64,000 bases of DNA from the NCBI GenBank assembly GCA_003331605.1, contig QOPD01000002.1, forward strand, positions 1 through 64,000, given 5' to 3'. The position numbers and the translations under genes are program-made. The notes beneath the pieces were generated by a model. That model saw nothing but the letters and a program-made list of their open reading frames with translations. It was not told the origin of the DNA and did no database searches. Source of the DNA: SAR86 cluster bacterium. Its GTDB lineage: Bacteria > Pseudomonadota > Gammaproteobacteria > Magnimaribacterales > TMED112. Positions 20,664 to 29,440 of this stretch are shown piece after piece (within the stretch, counting starts at the first letter, position 1; each line of letters begins with the position of its first letter).

Positions 20664-20749
20664 TGGTGCCGAAGGAGGGACTTGAACCCTCACAAGCATT
20701 GCTTACTACCCCCTCAAGATAGCGCGTCTACCAATTCCGCCACTTCGGC
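20664..20749 (-). tRNA. tRNA-Leu (anticodon GAG)
   Basis: An 86-nt class II tRNA read on the minus strand. The acceptor stem is GCCGAAG/CTTCGGC, followed by ACCA. The anticodon loop TTGAGGG, on the stem CTATC/GGTAG, gives GAG. There is a variable arm (TAGTAAGCAATGCTTGT) and a T arm GAGGG-TTCAAGT-CCCTC. CCA is encoded. E. coli and Pseudomonas also have tRNA-Leu(GAG) beside secG, but to my knowledge in the same orientation as secG; here it is inverted. Confidence 0.96.
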
Positions 20750-20760
20750 TACGGAAGTAA

Positions 20761-20766
20761 ATTATA
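20761..20766 (-). promoter_or_regulatory. -10 box of the tRNA-Leu promoter
   Basis: On the minus strand this is a perfect TATAAT, 11 nt upstream of the mature tRNA-Leu 5' end. No convincing -35 is present. It supports independent transcription of the inverted tRNA. Confidence 0.55.
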
Positions 20767-20777
20767 GTCTATAAATA

Positions 20778-20806
20778 TTGACCTATCTAAGTCTTTTATC
20801 TATCCT
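20778..20806 (+). promoter_or_regulatory. Promoter of tRNA-fMet and the rimP-nusA-infB operon
   Basis: TTGACC (20778-20783), a 17-bp spacer and TATCCT (20801-20806) form a sigma-70-type promoter. Initiation near 20813 would fall about 4 nt before the tRNA-fMet gene. It is the best-formed -35/-10 pair in the window. Confidence 0.65.
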
Positions 20807-20816
20807 TTAACGTCAT

Positions 20817-20893
<77 letters not shown>

Positions 20894-20899
20894 AGGATA

Positions 20900-21370
20900 A
20901 TGATTAAACAAGATTTAGAAGATCTTTTATCACCTCTTATCAGCAAATGTGGATGTGAGCTTTGGGGCTTAGAGTTTTCTTCAATTGCTGGCAAAGGCAA
21001 GGTCATAAGAATTTTTATAGACGCCATACATGGTGTGGATCTTAGTGATTGCGAAAAAGTCAGCAGAGAAATTGATGACTTTTTCCAATTTGAGGATGTT
21101 TTCAATGATTTTCAAAGCTTCGAGGTTTCTTCACCTGGGCTAGATAGAAAGTTATTTAATTTAAAACAATATAAAAATTTTATTGGAGATGTAGTATCAT
21201 TATCACTCTTTTCTAAGGTGGATGGCCTTAGAAAGATAAAGGGTACTCTTTTAAACGTTTTGGAATCAGAAATTTCTGTCAAAACAGAAAAGGGAACCGT
21301 ATTGCTAGAATTTAGCAATATAGAAAAAGGAAAATTAGATCTTGATGATCAAATAAAGAAAGGAAAATGA
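20900..21370 (+). CDS. rimP: Ribosome maturation factor RimP
   Basis: Assists 30S subunit maturation. The 156-residue protein starts MIKQDLEDLL at the ATG at 20900; an upstream in-frame GTG lies inside the tRNA and is rejected. The N-terminal domain carries CGCELWGLEF and RIFIDAIHGVDLSDCEKVSREI; SSPGLDRKL is a family hallmark. The C-terminal Sm-like domain follows. The ATG is only 6 nt after the tRNA CCA, and its AAGGA ribosome site uses the last base of that CCA. It overlaps nusA by 4 nt. Confidence 0.95.
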   Translation: MIKQDLEDLLSPLISKCGCELWGLEFSSIAGKGKVIRIFIDAIHGVDLSDCEKVSREIDDFFQFEDVFNDFQSFEVSSPGLDRKLFNLKQYKNFIGDVVSLSLFSKVDGLRKIKGTLLNVLESEISVKTEKGTVLLEFSNIEKGKLDLDDQIKKGK

Positions 21371-22830
21371 ATAATCAAATATTAGAAGTTGTTGATTCTG
21401 TCTCTATGGAGAAAGGAGTAGATAAGAGCATTATTTTTGAAGCACTTGAGGAGGCTGTTGCAAGCGCAACAAAAAAACTTCTCGGTGAGAGCTCGGAAAT
21501 AAAAGTGAACATTGATAAAACAACAGGCGAATATGTAACTTTTAGGTATTGGCAGTTGAGCCCAAGTGAAGATGACAATGAGGGAATTGAATTGCTGCCA
21601 GAGGATATTTCAGATTATGAGACAGTTGATGGTTTAGCTAGGAAGCAAATAGAAAACATAGATTTTGGCAGAATATCAGCTCAAGCTGCAAAACAAGTAA
21701 TTATTCAAAAGGTACGAGAAGCAGAAAGAAGTAAGATTACACAAAAATATGAATCACTCGTTGGTCAAGTAATTTCAGGTCAAGTAAAAAGAATTAATAG
21801 AGATTTTTTGCTGCTTGAGATAGAAGAAGATCTCAATGCTCAAATCCCTAGAGATCAAATTATCCCTGGAGAAATATTTAAATTAAACGACAGAGTTAGG
21901 GCAGTCATTAAAGAAATAATGACTACACCAAGAGGTCCTCAAATTATTTTAAGCAGAACAGATGAAAGGCTTGTCAAAGAACTCTTTACACAAGAGGTAC
22001 CTGAAATTTCTGAGGGCACCATAGAAATTAAAGCCATTTCAAGAGATCCTGGCTACAGATCAAAAATTGCAGTAAAAACCTATGATGGACGAATTGATCC
22101 AGTAGGTGCATGCGTAGGAATGAGAGGTTCAAGAGTTCAAGCAGTATCCAATGAAATAGGCAACGAAAGAATAGATATTTTTGTTCATAGCGATAACCCC
22201 GCTGAATTCGTTGTTAACTGTTTATCTCCAGTAAAAATCTACTCTATTTTAGTCGATGAAAGAACCAGCACACTCATTCTTGAAGTTGAAGAAGAAAATC
22301 AGGCACAAATTATTGGGAAGAATGGTCAAAATTTGCGACTTATGACGCAAATGATTGGCTGGTCATTTAAAGTTTTCAACAAAGATCAATTTAAGGAGTA
22401 CCAAGAAGCTAGTCTTGAAGAAAAATTTGAAAAAATTGGAAACAGACTAAATTTAAATCAAGATGAGATAGATGGCTTGAAGTTAAAAGAATATGATCAA
22501 CTTGAAAAAATAGTAGATGCACAAGAGAGTGATTTATTGGAAATCTTTAAAACAAAAGAACGTGCAGAAGAAGTAGTTAACCAATCTAATGAATTTTTAC
22601 TACAGGATGCTTTTAATCAAGATTTCAATGATCCAACAATGGAAAAAGCGCTGGTTAATCTAAATGGGATGACCAATGAGGTGCTGAGCGATCTAAGCAA
22701 TAACAATATTAAAAAATTAGAAGATCTTGCTGAAATGTCTGTTCCAGAGCTTATGGATTTATCAGACAGTATCACTGAATCAGAAGCATCTGCTCTGATT
22801 ATGGAGGCTAGAAAGCCATGGTTTGAGTAA
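21367..22830 (+). CDS. nusA: Transcription termination/antitermination factor NusA
   Basis: RNA polymerase-associated factor controlling pausing, termination and antitermination. The 487-residue protein has the N-terminal polymerase-binding domain (1-125), S1 domain (SGQVKRINRDFLLLEI), KH1 and KH2 (RDPGYRSKIAV; IDPVGACVGMRGSRV; QIIGKNGQNLRLM), and two acidic C-terminal repeats ending in MEARKPWFE. This full gammaproteobacterial plan includes the repeats that contact alpha-CTD and NusG. It has a good AAAGGA site and overlaps rimP by ATGA. Confidence 0.97.
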   Translation: MNNQILEVVDSVSMEKGVDKSIIFEALEEAVASATKKLLGESSEIKVNIDKTTGEYVTFRYWQLSPSEDDNEGIELLPEDISDYETVDGLARKQIENIDFGRISAQAAKQVIIQKVREAERSKITQKYESLVGQVISGQVKRINRDFLLLEIEEDLNAQIPRDQIIPGEIFKLNDRVRAVIKEIMTTPRGPQIILSRTDERLVKELFTQEVPEISEGTIEIKAISRDPGYRSKIAVKTYDGRIDPVGACVGMRGSRVQAVSNEIGNERIDIFVHSDNPAEFVVNCLSPVKIYSILVDERTSTLILEVEEENQAQIIGKNGQNLRLMTQMIGWSFKVFNKDQFKEYQEASLEEKFEKIGNRLNLNQDEIDGLKLKEYDQLEKIVDAQESDLLEIFKTKERAEEVVNQSNEFLLQDAFNQDFNDPTMEKALVNLNGMTNEVLSDLSNNNIKKLEDLAEMSVPELMDLSDSITESEASALIMEARKPWFE

Positions 22831-22841
22831 GGAGAAGTATT

Positions 22842-24947
22842 ATGGATGTATCAGTTAAACAGCTTTCAGAAATATTAAAGATAGATCCTGACGCCTTGCT
22901 AAAAAAAATGATTGAGGCTGGGTTGCCTCATACAAGCATAGAGGATTCAGTATCAAATGAAGATAAGCAGACCTTGCTTACATTCATAAGAACTGCGAAC
23001 TCAAATATTCAATCCGATGCAAGAAAACCAATTGAGGTTACTCCAAAAAGTACTACTAAAGCTCAAAATTTAGAAAAAAAAGATAAGCAAGAACCTGCTG
23101 CTAGAAGCAAAGTAGAAAATAAAAAAACCTTTAAGCCACAAACAAAAGAGAAACCAGTAAAAGAAGAGCCCAAAGAAGAAAAAAAGAAATCTGTAAATAT
23201 TAATGGCTCAATTAGAGTAAATGACCTTTCCAGAAAGCTAAGCAAAAGAGGCAATGAAGTTGTAAAGAAGCTTATAGAGCTTGGTGAGATGGTTTCTTTA
23301 AATGATGAGATAGATCAAGAAACAGCAGTTTTGGTTGCTGAAGAGTTTGGATTTTTAGTCAAATATGAAGCTGAGCAAGAGTTAGAAGAAACAACTAAGG
23401 ATTATCCACAACCCACAATAGCTTACAAAGATGAATCGTCACCAATAAAGAGGCATCCTGTAGTAACAGTGATGGGGCACGTAGATCATGGGAAAACTTC
23501 TCTCTTAGATTCAATCAAGTCATCCAATGTAGTTGATGGAGAGTCTGGAGGCATAACTCAGCACATTGCTGCTTACGAAGTTAAAACAAGTTCAGCAGTA
23601 ATCACATTTATAGATACTCCTGGTCATGAAGCATTCACAGCTATGAGAGCACGGGGAGCGAATACAACAGATATTGTAATACTTGTTGTGGCTGCTAATG
23701 ACAGTGTAAAGCCACAAACAATTGAGGCAATCACACATGCTAAGGCTGCTCAGGTCCCAATTATAGTCGCAATAAATAAAATTGATCTTGATGGGGCAGA
23801 TATTGATAAAGTTAAAGGAGATTTAGCAAAATACGATTTAGTTTCTGAGGATTGGGGGGGCAAGGTGCAAATGATACCTGTTTCAGCTACTCAGAAAAAA
23901 GGAATTAATGAGTTATTGGATGCAATACAGCTTGAAGCTGAGATTCTAGAGCTAAAAAGTCCAGTAGGAGGTCCTGCAACAGGAGTTATTTTAGAATCAG
24001 AGCTTGATAAATCCAAAGGACCACTCGGAACATTTTTAATTCAAAAAGGAATTCTAAGGCAAGGGGATATTGTTGTTGCAGCAGAGAAAAGAGGCAGAAT
24101 CAAGTCCCTGATCAATAGCTCGGGGGATGTTGTAAAAGAAGCGGGACCCTCAACTCCTGTAGAAGTTTTGGGCCTTGAAGACTGTGTTCCAGCAGGCGAG
24201 TCTTTTTTTGTATTAGCTAATGACAAGGCAGCTAGATCTTTAGTTGACGAGAGAATTTCATACCTTAAAGAGATTAATGACAAAAATGTAATGACTACCG
24301 AATCAGCATTCCAAATGCTAGATCAAGAAAAAGTTAACAAGCTTCGAATTATAGCTAAATCAGATGTGGCTGGTACCAGTGAAGCAATTAATGGTTCCTT
24401 ATTGAAAATTGGGAATGAGGAGGTTGAAGTTGATATCGTCAGTTCAGGTGTGGGAGGTGTTACAGAATCAGACGTTAACCTTGCTATTACTACTGGAGCA
24501 AGAATCTTTGGTTTTAATGTCAGGGCAGACAATAAAACAAAATCACTTGCTGAAGATAAAGGCATAGAAATTAATTACTACAGCGTGATCTACGATCTCA
24601 TTGAAGATATAAAAAGATTACTATCTGGACTGCTAGACCCAATATATTCAGAAAAAATACTTGGGCTTGCCGAAGTTAAGGAAGTTTTTAAATCACCAAA
24701 GTTTGGCCTAGTTGCTGGATGCATGGTCGTAGATGGTTTTGTTAAACGAGAAAAACATGTCAGAGTACTTAGAGACAATGTAGTCATACATGAAGGAGAG
24801 CTTGATTCGCTTAGAAGATTTAAAGACGATGTGCAGGAAGTTAAAAATGGCACAGAGTGTGGGATAGGCATAAAAAATTATCTTGATATTCGGCCTGGCG
24901 ATGTAATAGAAAATTTCGAGCAGAAAGAAGAAAAACGTTCACTATAG
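22842..24947 (+). CDS. infB: Translation initiation factor IF-2
   Basis: GTPase that positions fMet-tRNA on the ribosome; the initiator tRNA is encoded in the same operon. The 701 residues are well short of E. coli IF-2 (890), mainly through a reduced N-terminus. One IF2_N module lies at about 1-50, then a Lys/Glu-rich linker, a second module at about 120-185, and the G domain with GHVDHGKT, DTPGHEAFTAMRARG and NKID, followed by domains II-IV (EVKEVFKSPKFGLVAGC). A strong TAAGGAG site precedes the ATG. It abuts rbfA. Confidence 0.97.
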   Translation: MDVSVKQLSEILKIDPDALLKKMIEAGLPHTSIEDSVSNEDKQTLLTFIRTANSNIQSDARKPIEVTPKSTTKAQNLEKKDKQEPAARSKVENKKTFKPQTKEKPVKEEPKEEKKKSVNINGSIRVNDLSRKLSKRGNEVVKKLIELGEMVSLNDEIDQETAVLVAEEFGFLVKYEAEQELEETTKDYPQPTIAYKDESSPIKRHPVVTVMGHVDHGKTSLLDSIKSSNVVDGESGGITQHIAAYEVKTSSAVITFIDTPGHEAFTAMRARGANTTDIVILVVAANDSVKPQTIEAITHAKAAQVPIIVAINKIDLDGADIDKVKGDLAKYDLVSEDWGGKVQMIPVSATQKKGINELLDAIQLEAEILELKSPVGGPATGVILESELDKSKGPLGTFLIQKGILRQGDIVVAAEKRGRIKSLINSSGDVVKEAGPSTPVEVLGLEDCVPAGESFFVLANDKAARSLVDERISYLKEINDKNVMTTESAFQMLDQEKVNKLRIIAKSDVAGTSEAINGSLLKIGNEEVEVDIVSSGVGGVTESDVNLAITTGARIFGFNVRADNKTKSLAEDKGIEINYYSVIYDLIEDIKRLLSGLLDPIYSEKILGLAEVKEVFKSPKFGLVAGCMVVDGFVKREKHVRVLRDNVVIHEGELDSLRRFKDDVQEVKNGTECGIGIKNYLDIRPGDVIENFEQKEEKRSL

Positions 24948-25283
24948 ATGGAAAAAGATAGGATTGTCAGGATCAACGATAACCTTAAAAAAGAAATTGC
25001 AATTTATGTTCAAAACTCAGATTTAAGGGATCAATGTGGTTTTTTTAGTGTGAATTATGTTGATACTTCTCGAGACTTGTCTCAAGCTAAAGTCTACTTT
25101 TCGACCATACAAGCTCCTTTAAATGAAAAAGAGTTAGTAACCTTCCTCAACGAAAATTCATGGAAAATTAGGAAAGCACTTTCAAACTTATTGCCGATAA
25201 AAAGGGTACCAACACTTAAATTTTATTACGATGATCATCTGGAAAAAGTCCGCAATCTTGATGATCTCATTAAAGACATCTAG
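24948..25283 (+). CDS. rbfA: Ribosome-binding factor A
   Basis: Cold-adaptation and 30S maturation factor. The protein has 111 residues. The KH-like fold is recognisable by RIVRINDNLKKEIA at the start, YVDTSRDLSQAKVYFS in the middle and KRVPTLKFYYDDHLEKV near the end, where the usual family text is P-x-L-x-F-x-x-D. It follows infB with no gap and precedes truB by one base, as in other gammaproteobacterial nusA operons. Confidence 0.94.
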   Translation: MEKDRIVRINDNLKKEIAIYVQNSDLRDQCGFFSVNYVDTSRDLSQAKVYFSTIQAPLNEKELVTFLNENSWKIRKALSNLLPIKRVPTLKFYYDDHLEKVRNLDDLIKDI

Positions 25284-25284
25284 C

Positions 25285-26154
25285 ATGAGTGTGCTAATTT
25301 TAAACAAACCAAAAAAACTTAGCTCATTCAAGTCTTTAAAAGTAATACAAAATTTATTGGGACTTAAAAAAGCTGGACATGCCGGAACTTTGGATCCGCT
25401 TGCAACAGGAATCTTGCCAATTTTTTTTGACAGATCAACTAAGTTTATACAGTACATGCCCGAGCAAGATAAAACCTATCATGCAAAATTTCAACTTGGT
25501 TGCTCCTCAGATACAGAAGATATAGAGGGGAATATCATTTACCATGATTCAGAGCAGGCCCCCTCCTTAGACAATCTAAAAGAATCTGTCTCATCATTTA
25601 TTGGCAGCTACCAACAAAAAGCTCCATTATTTTCAGCAAAAAAAGTAAATGGAGTGGCAATGTACAAGCTTGCAAGAAAAGGAATTGAGCTCGAGAAGAG
25701 AAGCCAAAAGGTTTCCATAAAATCATTGGAGCTATTGAGCTACTCTTACCCATATTTTGATATTGAAGCAAAAGTTTCTAGGGGGACTTACGTAAGAACT
25801 TTGGGGGTTGATATTGCAGACAAACTTGGGTGCAATTGCGTTCTAACAGATTTATGTAGGACTGGCTTTGGAACGTTAAAAATTAAGGATGCGATTACAA
25901 TAGACACGCTAAAAAACTTGGACAATAAAGAGAAAATGCAGTATGTTATGCGAGTTGAAGAAATATTAAAAAGTATACCCAAGTTAAATATAAGTTCTAC
26001 TGAGGTAAAAAAATTTCAAAATGGTTTAACTTTTAGTGTGACCAAAAACGAAAAGAAAGAAAAAAAATTAGTTTTTCACAAAGATGAATTTATAGGGATT
26101 GGCGAAATAGGTAACGAAGAAAAACTTAGGCCAATAAAGTTATACAAAATTTAG
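25285..26154 (+). CDS. truB: tRNA pseudouridine(55) synthase TruB
   Basis: Makes pseudouridine 55 in the T loop of all elongator tRNAs. The 289-residue protein starts at the ATG at 25285 (MSVLILNKPKKLSSF), chosen because NKPKG-type text is at the N-terminus of the family; an in-frame ATG at 25231 inside rbfA is rejected. The catalytic Asp lies in KKAGHAGTLDPLATGIL. KAPLFSAKKVNGVAMYKLARKG and SRGTYVRTLGVDI are further hallmarks. A PUA-like C-terminal region follows, with KKFQNGL. Confidence 0.96.
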   Translation: MSVLILNKPKKLSSFKSLKVIQNLLGLKKAGHAGTLDPLATGILPIFFDRSTKFIQYMPEQDKTYHAKFQLGCSSDTEDIEGNIIYHDSEQAPSLDNLKESVSSFIGSYQQKAPLFSAKKVNGVAMYKLARKGIELEKRSQKVSIKSLELLSYSYPYFDIEAKVSRGTYVRTLGVDIADKLGCNCVLTDLCRTGFGTLKIKDAITIDTLKNLDNKEKMQYVMRVEEILKSIPKLNISSTEVKKFQNGLTFSVTKNEKKEKKLVFHKDEFIGIGEIGNEEKLRPIKLYKI

Positions 26155-26168
26155 GAGAATTATAATAA

Positions 26169-26438
26169 ATGAGTTTAGACAAGACAGAAACAGAAGCCAT
26201 AATCAAAAAATATGGTAAAGATGAAAAAGATTCAGGCTCGACTGAAGTCCAAATTGCGTTACTAACAAAAAGGGTTGAAGAGCTACAGTCACACTTTAAA
26301 GAACACAAAAAAGATAACCATTCAAGAACAGGTTTATTGCAAATTGTGAGCGATAGAAAGAAACTTCTTTCTTACCTTAAAAGAAAAGACCTTGGGTCCT
26401 ACCAAAATATCGTCAAAACTCTAAAACTAAGAGATTAA
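26169..26438 (+). CDS. rpsO: 30S ribosomal protein S15
   Basis: Primary 16S rRNA-binding protein of the central domain. The 89 residues match exactly the usual length, with DSGSTEVQIALLTKRVEELQSHF and HSRTGLLQIVSDRKKLLSYL as universal motifs. The AGGAG ribosome site lies 11 nt before the ATG. The truB-rpsO-pnp order is conserved; in E. coli S15 autoregulates through a pseudoknot in its leader, but the gap here (14 nt) is too short to hold one outside truB. Confidence 0.98.
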   Translation: MSLDKTETEAIIKKYGKDEKDSGSTEVQIALLTKRVEELQSHFKEHKKDNHSRTGLLQIVSDRKKLLSYLKRKDLGSYQNIVKTLKLRD

Positions 26439-26440
26439 TT

Positions 26441-28504
26441 ATGTTTAATGTAGTAAAAAAAGAGATCCCAATGGGATCAAAAACTCTCGTTATTGAAACA
26501 GGAAAAGTAGCAAGACAGGCAACAGCCTCAGTTGTTGCTAGTATGGGAGGGACGGTTGTTCTCTGCACAGTTGTAACAAAAGCTGAAGAAGAAAGGAGAG
26601 ATTTTTTCCCTCTAAGTGTTCATTACATGGAAAAAACCTATGCAGCAGGAAAGATCCCAGGAGGATACTTTAAAAGAGAGGCAAGACCAACAGAATACGA
26701 AACCTTGACTTCAAGGTTAATTGACAGACCCCTAAGGCCATTGTTCCCAGATTTCTTCACTAATGAAGTTCAAGTTAATTGTATGCTGGTATCATTAGAT
26801 AAAGACAATCCACCAGATGTTGTTGCTCTATTAGGAGCTTCTGCTGCTATGTCTATTGCAAACGTTCCATTTAATGGTCCAATGGGTGCAGCTAGGGTTG
26901 GGTTTATAGAAGATGAGTATGTATTAAATCCTTCCTTTGCTGATATGGAAAACTCTGACCTTGATATGGTTGTTGCAGGGTCTGATAAAGCAGTCTTGAT
27001 GGTTGAGTCTGATGCTAACGAGTTAAGTGAAGATTTAATGATCGGGGCAATTTTATTTGCGCATCAAGAGATGAAACCAGTCATTGAGGCAATAAAGGAT
27101 TTTGCAAACGAAGTCTTGCCGGAAAAAGCTGAGTTTAAGAATGTCTTGGCAGATGATGAAGCAAAAATATTTGATGAAATTAATTCTAAATACCGTGATC
27201 AAATAAAAGATGCATTTTCTACAGTTGATAAAAAAGAGAGAGGCGAAAAGATTGGTGTAATAAAAGATGCTATTGTTGAAGGCCTCGAGGAAGGTCAATT
27301 AAACAGTTACCTCAAGCAATTCAAAGAAGTTGAGAAAAATGTTGTTAGAGAAAACATTCTCATAGATGGAAAACGAATTGATGGGAGAGCTATTGATGAA
27401 GTAAGAAACATTGAAATTGAAACAAACTTTTTGCCTTCAGTTCATGGCTCTGCACTATTTACTAGAGGAGAAACTCAAGCAATAGTAGCAACAACTCTTG
27501 GGCCAACAAAAGATTCTCAAATTGTTGATTCCCTAGTAGGGGAGATTAAAGACAACTTTATGCTGCATTACAATTTCCCAGCTTACAGTGTTGGTGAGTT
27601 AGGTTTCCCAACAGGTCCTAAAAGACGAGAGATAGGTCATGGAGCGCTTGCAAAGAGGTCACTCAAGTTTGCGGTACCTAGCATGCAAGAATTTCCATAC
27701 TCAATTCGAGTGGTTAGTGAGATCACAGAGTCAAATGGCTCAAGCTCAATGGCTTCTGTATGTGGTGGATGTCTTGCTTTAAGAGCAGCAGGCGTCCCTG
27801 TAAAAGATAATATCGCAGGTGTGGCTATGGGTCTTGTGAAAGAAGCAGATGACTACCAAGTGCTAACAGATATCCTAGGAGATGAAGATCACCTAGGAGA
27901 TATGGACTTTAAGGTTGCTGGAACAAAGAATGGTGTTTCGGGTTTGCAGATGGATATAAAGATTGAAGGCATCAATGAAGAAATCTTAGAAAAAGCCCTA
28001 ATGCAAGCCAAGGATGCAAGAATGCACATTCTAGGCATTATGGACAAGGCAATGCCAGAACCAAATGAATTAACTCCTTTGGCCCCATACTTCACTCAAT
28101 TTAAGATTGATAAAGACAAAGTTAAAGTAGTTATAGGAAAAGGTGGATCAACAATTAAGGGTCTGCAAGAAGAGTTTGGCTCCACTATTGAGCTCCAAGA
28201 TAATGGTGAAGTTAGTGTGTTTGGTGAGAACAAAGAAGTAGCGGAAAAAACCAAAGAAAAAATCTTACTCTTAACAGCTGAACCTGAAGAAGGAAAGATC
28301 TACGATGGAGTGGTCGCAAAAGTAGTCGAGTTTGGTGCATTTGTTACCATCATGCCTGGCAAAGATGGCCTGCTGCATATCTCACAGTTCAAGGAGGACT
28401 TTGAGCATCTAACTGATGTAATCAATGAAGGTGATAATATCAAAGTAAAACTTGTTGAAGTGGGAAGACAAGGCAGATTGAAATTAGAATTTGCAGAAAG
28501 CTAA
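26441..28504 (+). CDS. pnp: Polyribonucleotide nucleotidyltransferase (PNPase)
   Basis: Phosphorolytic 3'-5' exoribonuclease of the degradosome. The 687-residue protein has two RNase PH domains (1-220 and about 305-540; GGTVVLCTVV and FTRGETQAIVATTLG), a KH domain (VIGKGGSTIKGLQEE) and a C-terminal S1 domain (GVVAKVVEFGAFVTIMPGKDGLLHISQF). The active-site DMDFKVAGT and the LPSVHGSALFTRGE segments are intact. It starts 2 nt after rpsO. Its TAA shares CTAA with the TAG of the convergent ctlX-like gene. Confidence 0.98.
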   Translation: MFNVVKKEIPMGSKTLVIETGKVARQATASVVASMGGTVVLCTVVTKAEEERRDFFPLSVHYMEKTYAAGKIPGGYFKREARPTEYETLTSRLIDRPLRPLFPDFFTNEVQVNCMLVSLDKDNPPDVVALLGASAAMSIANVPFNGPMGAARVGFIEDEYVLNPSFADMENSDLDMVVAGSDKAVLMVESDANELSEDLMIGAILFAHQEMKPVIEAIKDFANEVLPEKAEFKNVLADDEAKIFDEINSKYRDQIKDAFSTVDKKERGEKIGVIKDAIVEGLEEGQLNSYLKQFKEVEKNVVRENILIDGKRIDGRAIDEVRNIEIETNFLPSVHGSALFTRGETQAIVATTLGPTKDSQIVDSLVGEIKDNFMLHYNFPAYSVGELGFPTGPKRREIGHGALAKRSLKFAVPSMQEFPYSIRVVSEITESNGSSSMASVCGGCLALRAAGVPVKDNIAGVAMGLVKEADDYQVLTDILGDEDHLGDMDFKVAGTKNGVSGLQMDIKIEGINEEILEKALMQAKDARMHILGIMDKAMPEPNELTPLAPYFTQFKIDKDKVKVVIGKGGSTIKGLQEEFGSTIELQDNGEVSVFGENKEVAEKTKEKILLLTAEPEEGKIYDGVVAKVVEFGAFVTIMPGKDGLLHISQFKEDFEHLTDVINEGDNIKVKLVEVGRQGRLKLEFAES

Positions 28505-29397
28505 AATAACTCAGAAAGCATACACCGAGCCGAACCGCCACCATATTTTTCGATGGTGCGAATATCAGAGCTGATAATGCCCTTGTAGTGCCGATGAATG
28601 GTTTGTATTTGTTCATCGTTTAGGGCATTTTTTGCTGCATCAGACATAACAAGATATAAATAGTCTTCCTTGTTTTTTACCTCAAGACTATTGCCGCAAA
28701 AAGATAGCAGTTGATCTTTTTCGATTTTAAGTATCTCATGGTGCTGACACACTTTGTCCTCAACCAGTTCTCTATATTTTTCGTTTATCACATCTAAACA
28801 AATACCAATCAATGAGGTACCTACATACATTAAAACGTCTGTGTGATAAATTGGTTCTCCTGAGTGGCTAGTTGTTTCAAAGACAATAGGTTCGAAGTTA
28901 TTATCCCTGCACCATTTTTCTGCAAGCTCTTTATTTGCTCTTGGTGATAATGCTATATAAGCAATATCATTCACTCTATCAAACACCATACTACTTGTAG
29001 ACTCCAAGAAAGTATTATTATTTTCATGAAAACTTAAATCTGCAGATAAAGTATAAGACCTTGCCAAACGATCTATCATATTTTGGTTTTTCTCCAGTCT
29101 TCTATTTTCAGCTTTCATTGGAAAAATTTGCATTGTTTTGTTAGAGAATGTGGTAAACCAGTTTGGAAAAATATGATCTGGACATCCCTTATCACCTTTA
29201 AAGGTTGTGATGTAAACGCCATGATTAACAAGAATATCTCTAAAATCTCTAAATTCATTGATCGCCAACTTCAGAATCTGGTCTCTCGAAATGTCATCAT
29301 CTTTTTGATAATGATTTGATCCTGCTGTTTGTGGATTGCTAAAAAATTCTTGAGGCTCAATCATAAAGATATGGTTGCTTGATTGATCTTTCTGCAT
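28501..29397 (-). CDS. CtlX-like guanidine/ureido hydrolase (arginine deiminase-related)
   Basis: Member of the amidinotransferase/arginine deiminase superfamily, closest by eye to the citrulline hydrolases called CtlX. The 298-residue protein shows MIEPQEFF near the N-terminus, PDHIFPNWFTTF (Asp74 and Asn79-Trp80, the usual FPNNWF region), FLESTSSMVFDR, a His-containing middle (SGEPIYHTDVLM) and the catalytic Cys292 in GGGSARCMLSELF. Characterised CtlX converts citrulline to ornithine, CO2 and ammonia. Directly divergent at 43 bp is ornithine aminotransferase, which would consume that ornithine. The substrate could instead be dimethylarginine or another guanidine. Confidence 0.8.
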   Translation of the reverse strand: MQKDQSSNHIFMIEPQEFFSNPQTAGSNHYQKDDDISRDQILKLAINEFRDFRDILVNHGVYITTFKGDKGCPDHIFPNWFTTFSNKTMQIFPMKAENRRLEKNQNMIDRLARSYTLSADLSFHENNNTFLESTSSMVFDRVNDIAYIALSPRANKELAEKWCRDNNFEPIVFETTSHSGEPIYHTDVLMYVGTSLIGICLDVINEKYRELVEDKVCQHHEILKIEKDQLLSFCGNSLEVKNKEDYLYLVMSDAAKNALNDEQIQTIHRHYKGIISSDIRTIEKYGGGSARCMLSELF

Positions 29398-29428
29398 TTT
29401 CTTTCTAGTTTAGCCCCTTAATTAAGAT

Positions 29429-29434
29429 TAAAAT
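29429..29434 (+). promoter_or_regulatory. Candidate -10 for rocD operon (leaderless)
   Basis: TAAAAT, then exactly 6 bp (ATCCCT), then the rocD GTG at 29441. No Shine-Dalgarno is present. It lies in the 43-bp gap between the divergent ctlX-like and rocD genes. Confidence 0.45.
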
Positions 29435-29440
29435 ATCCCT

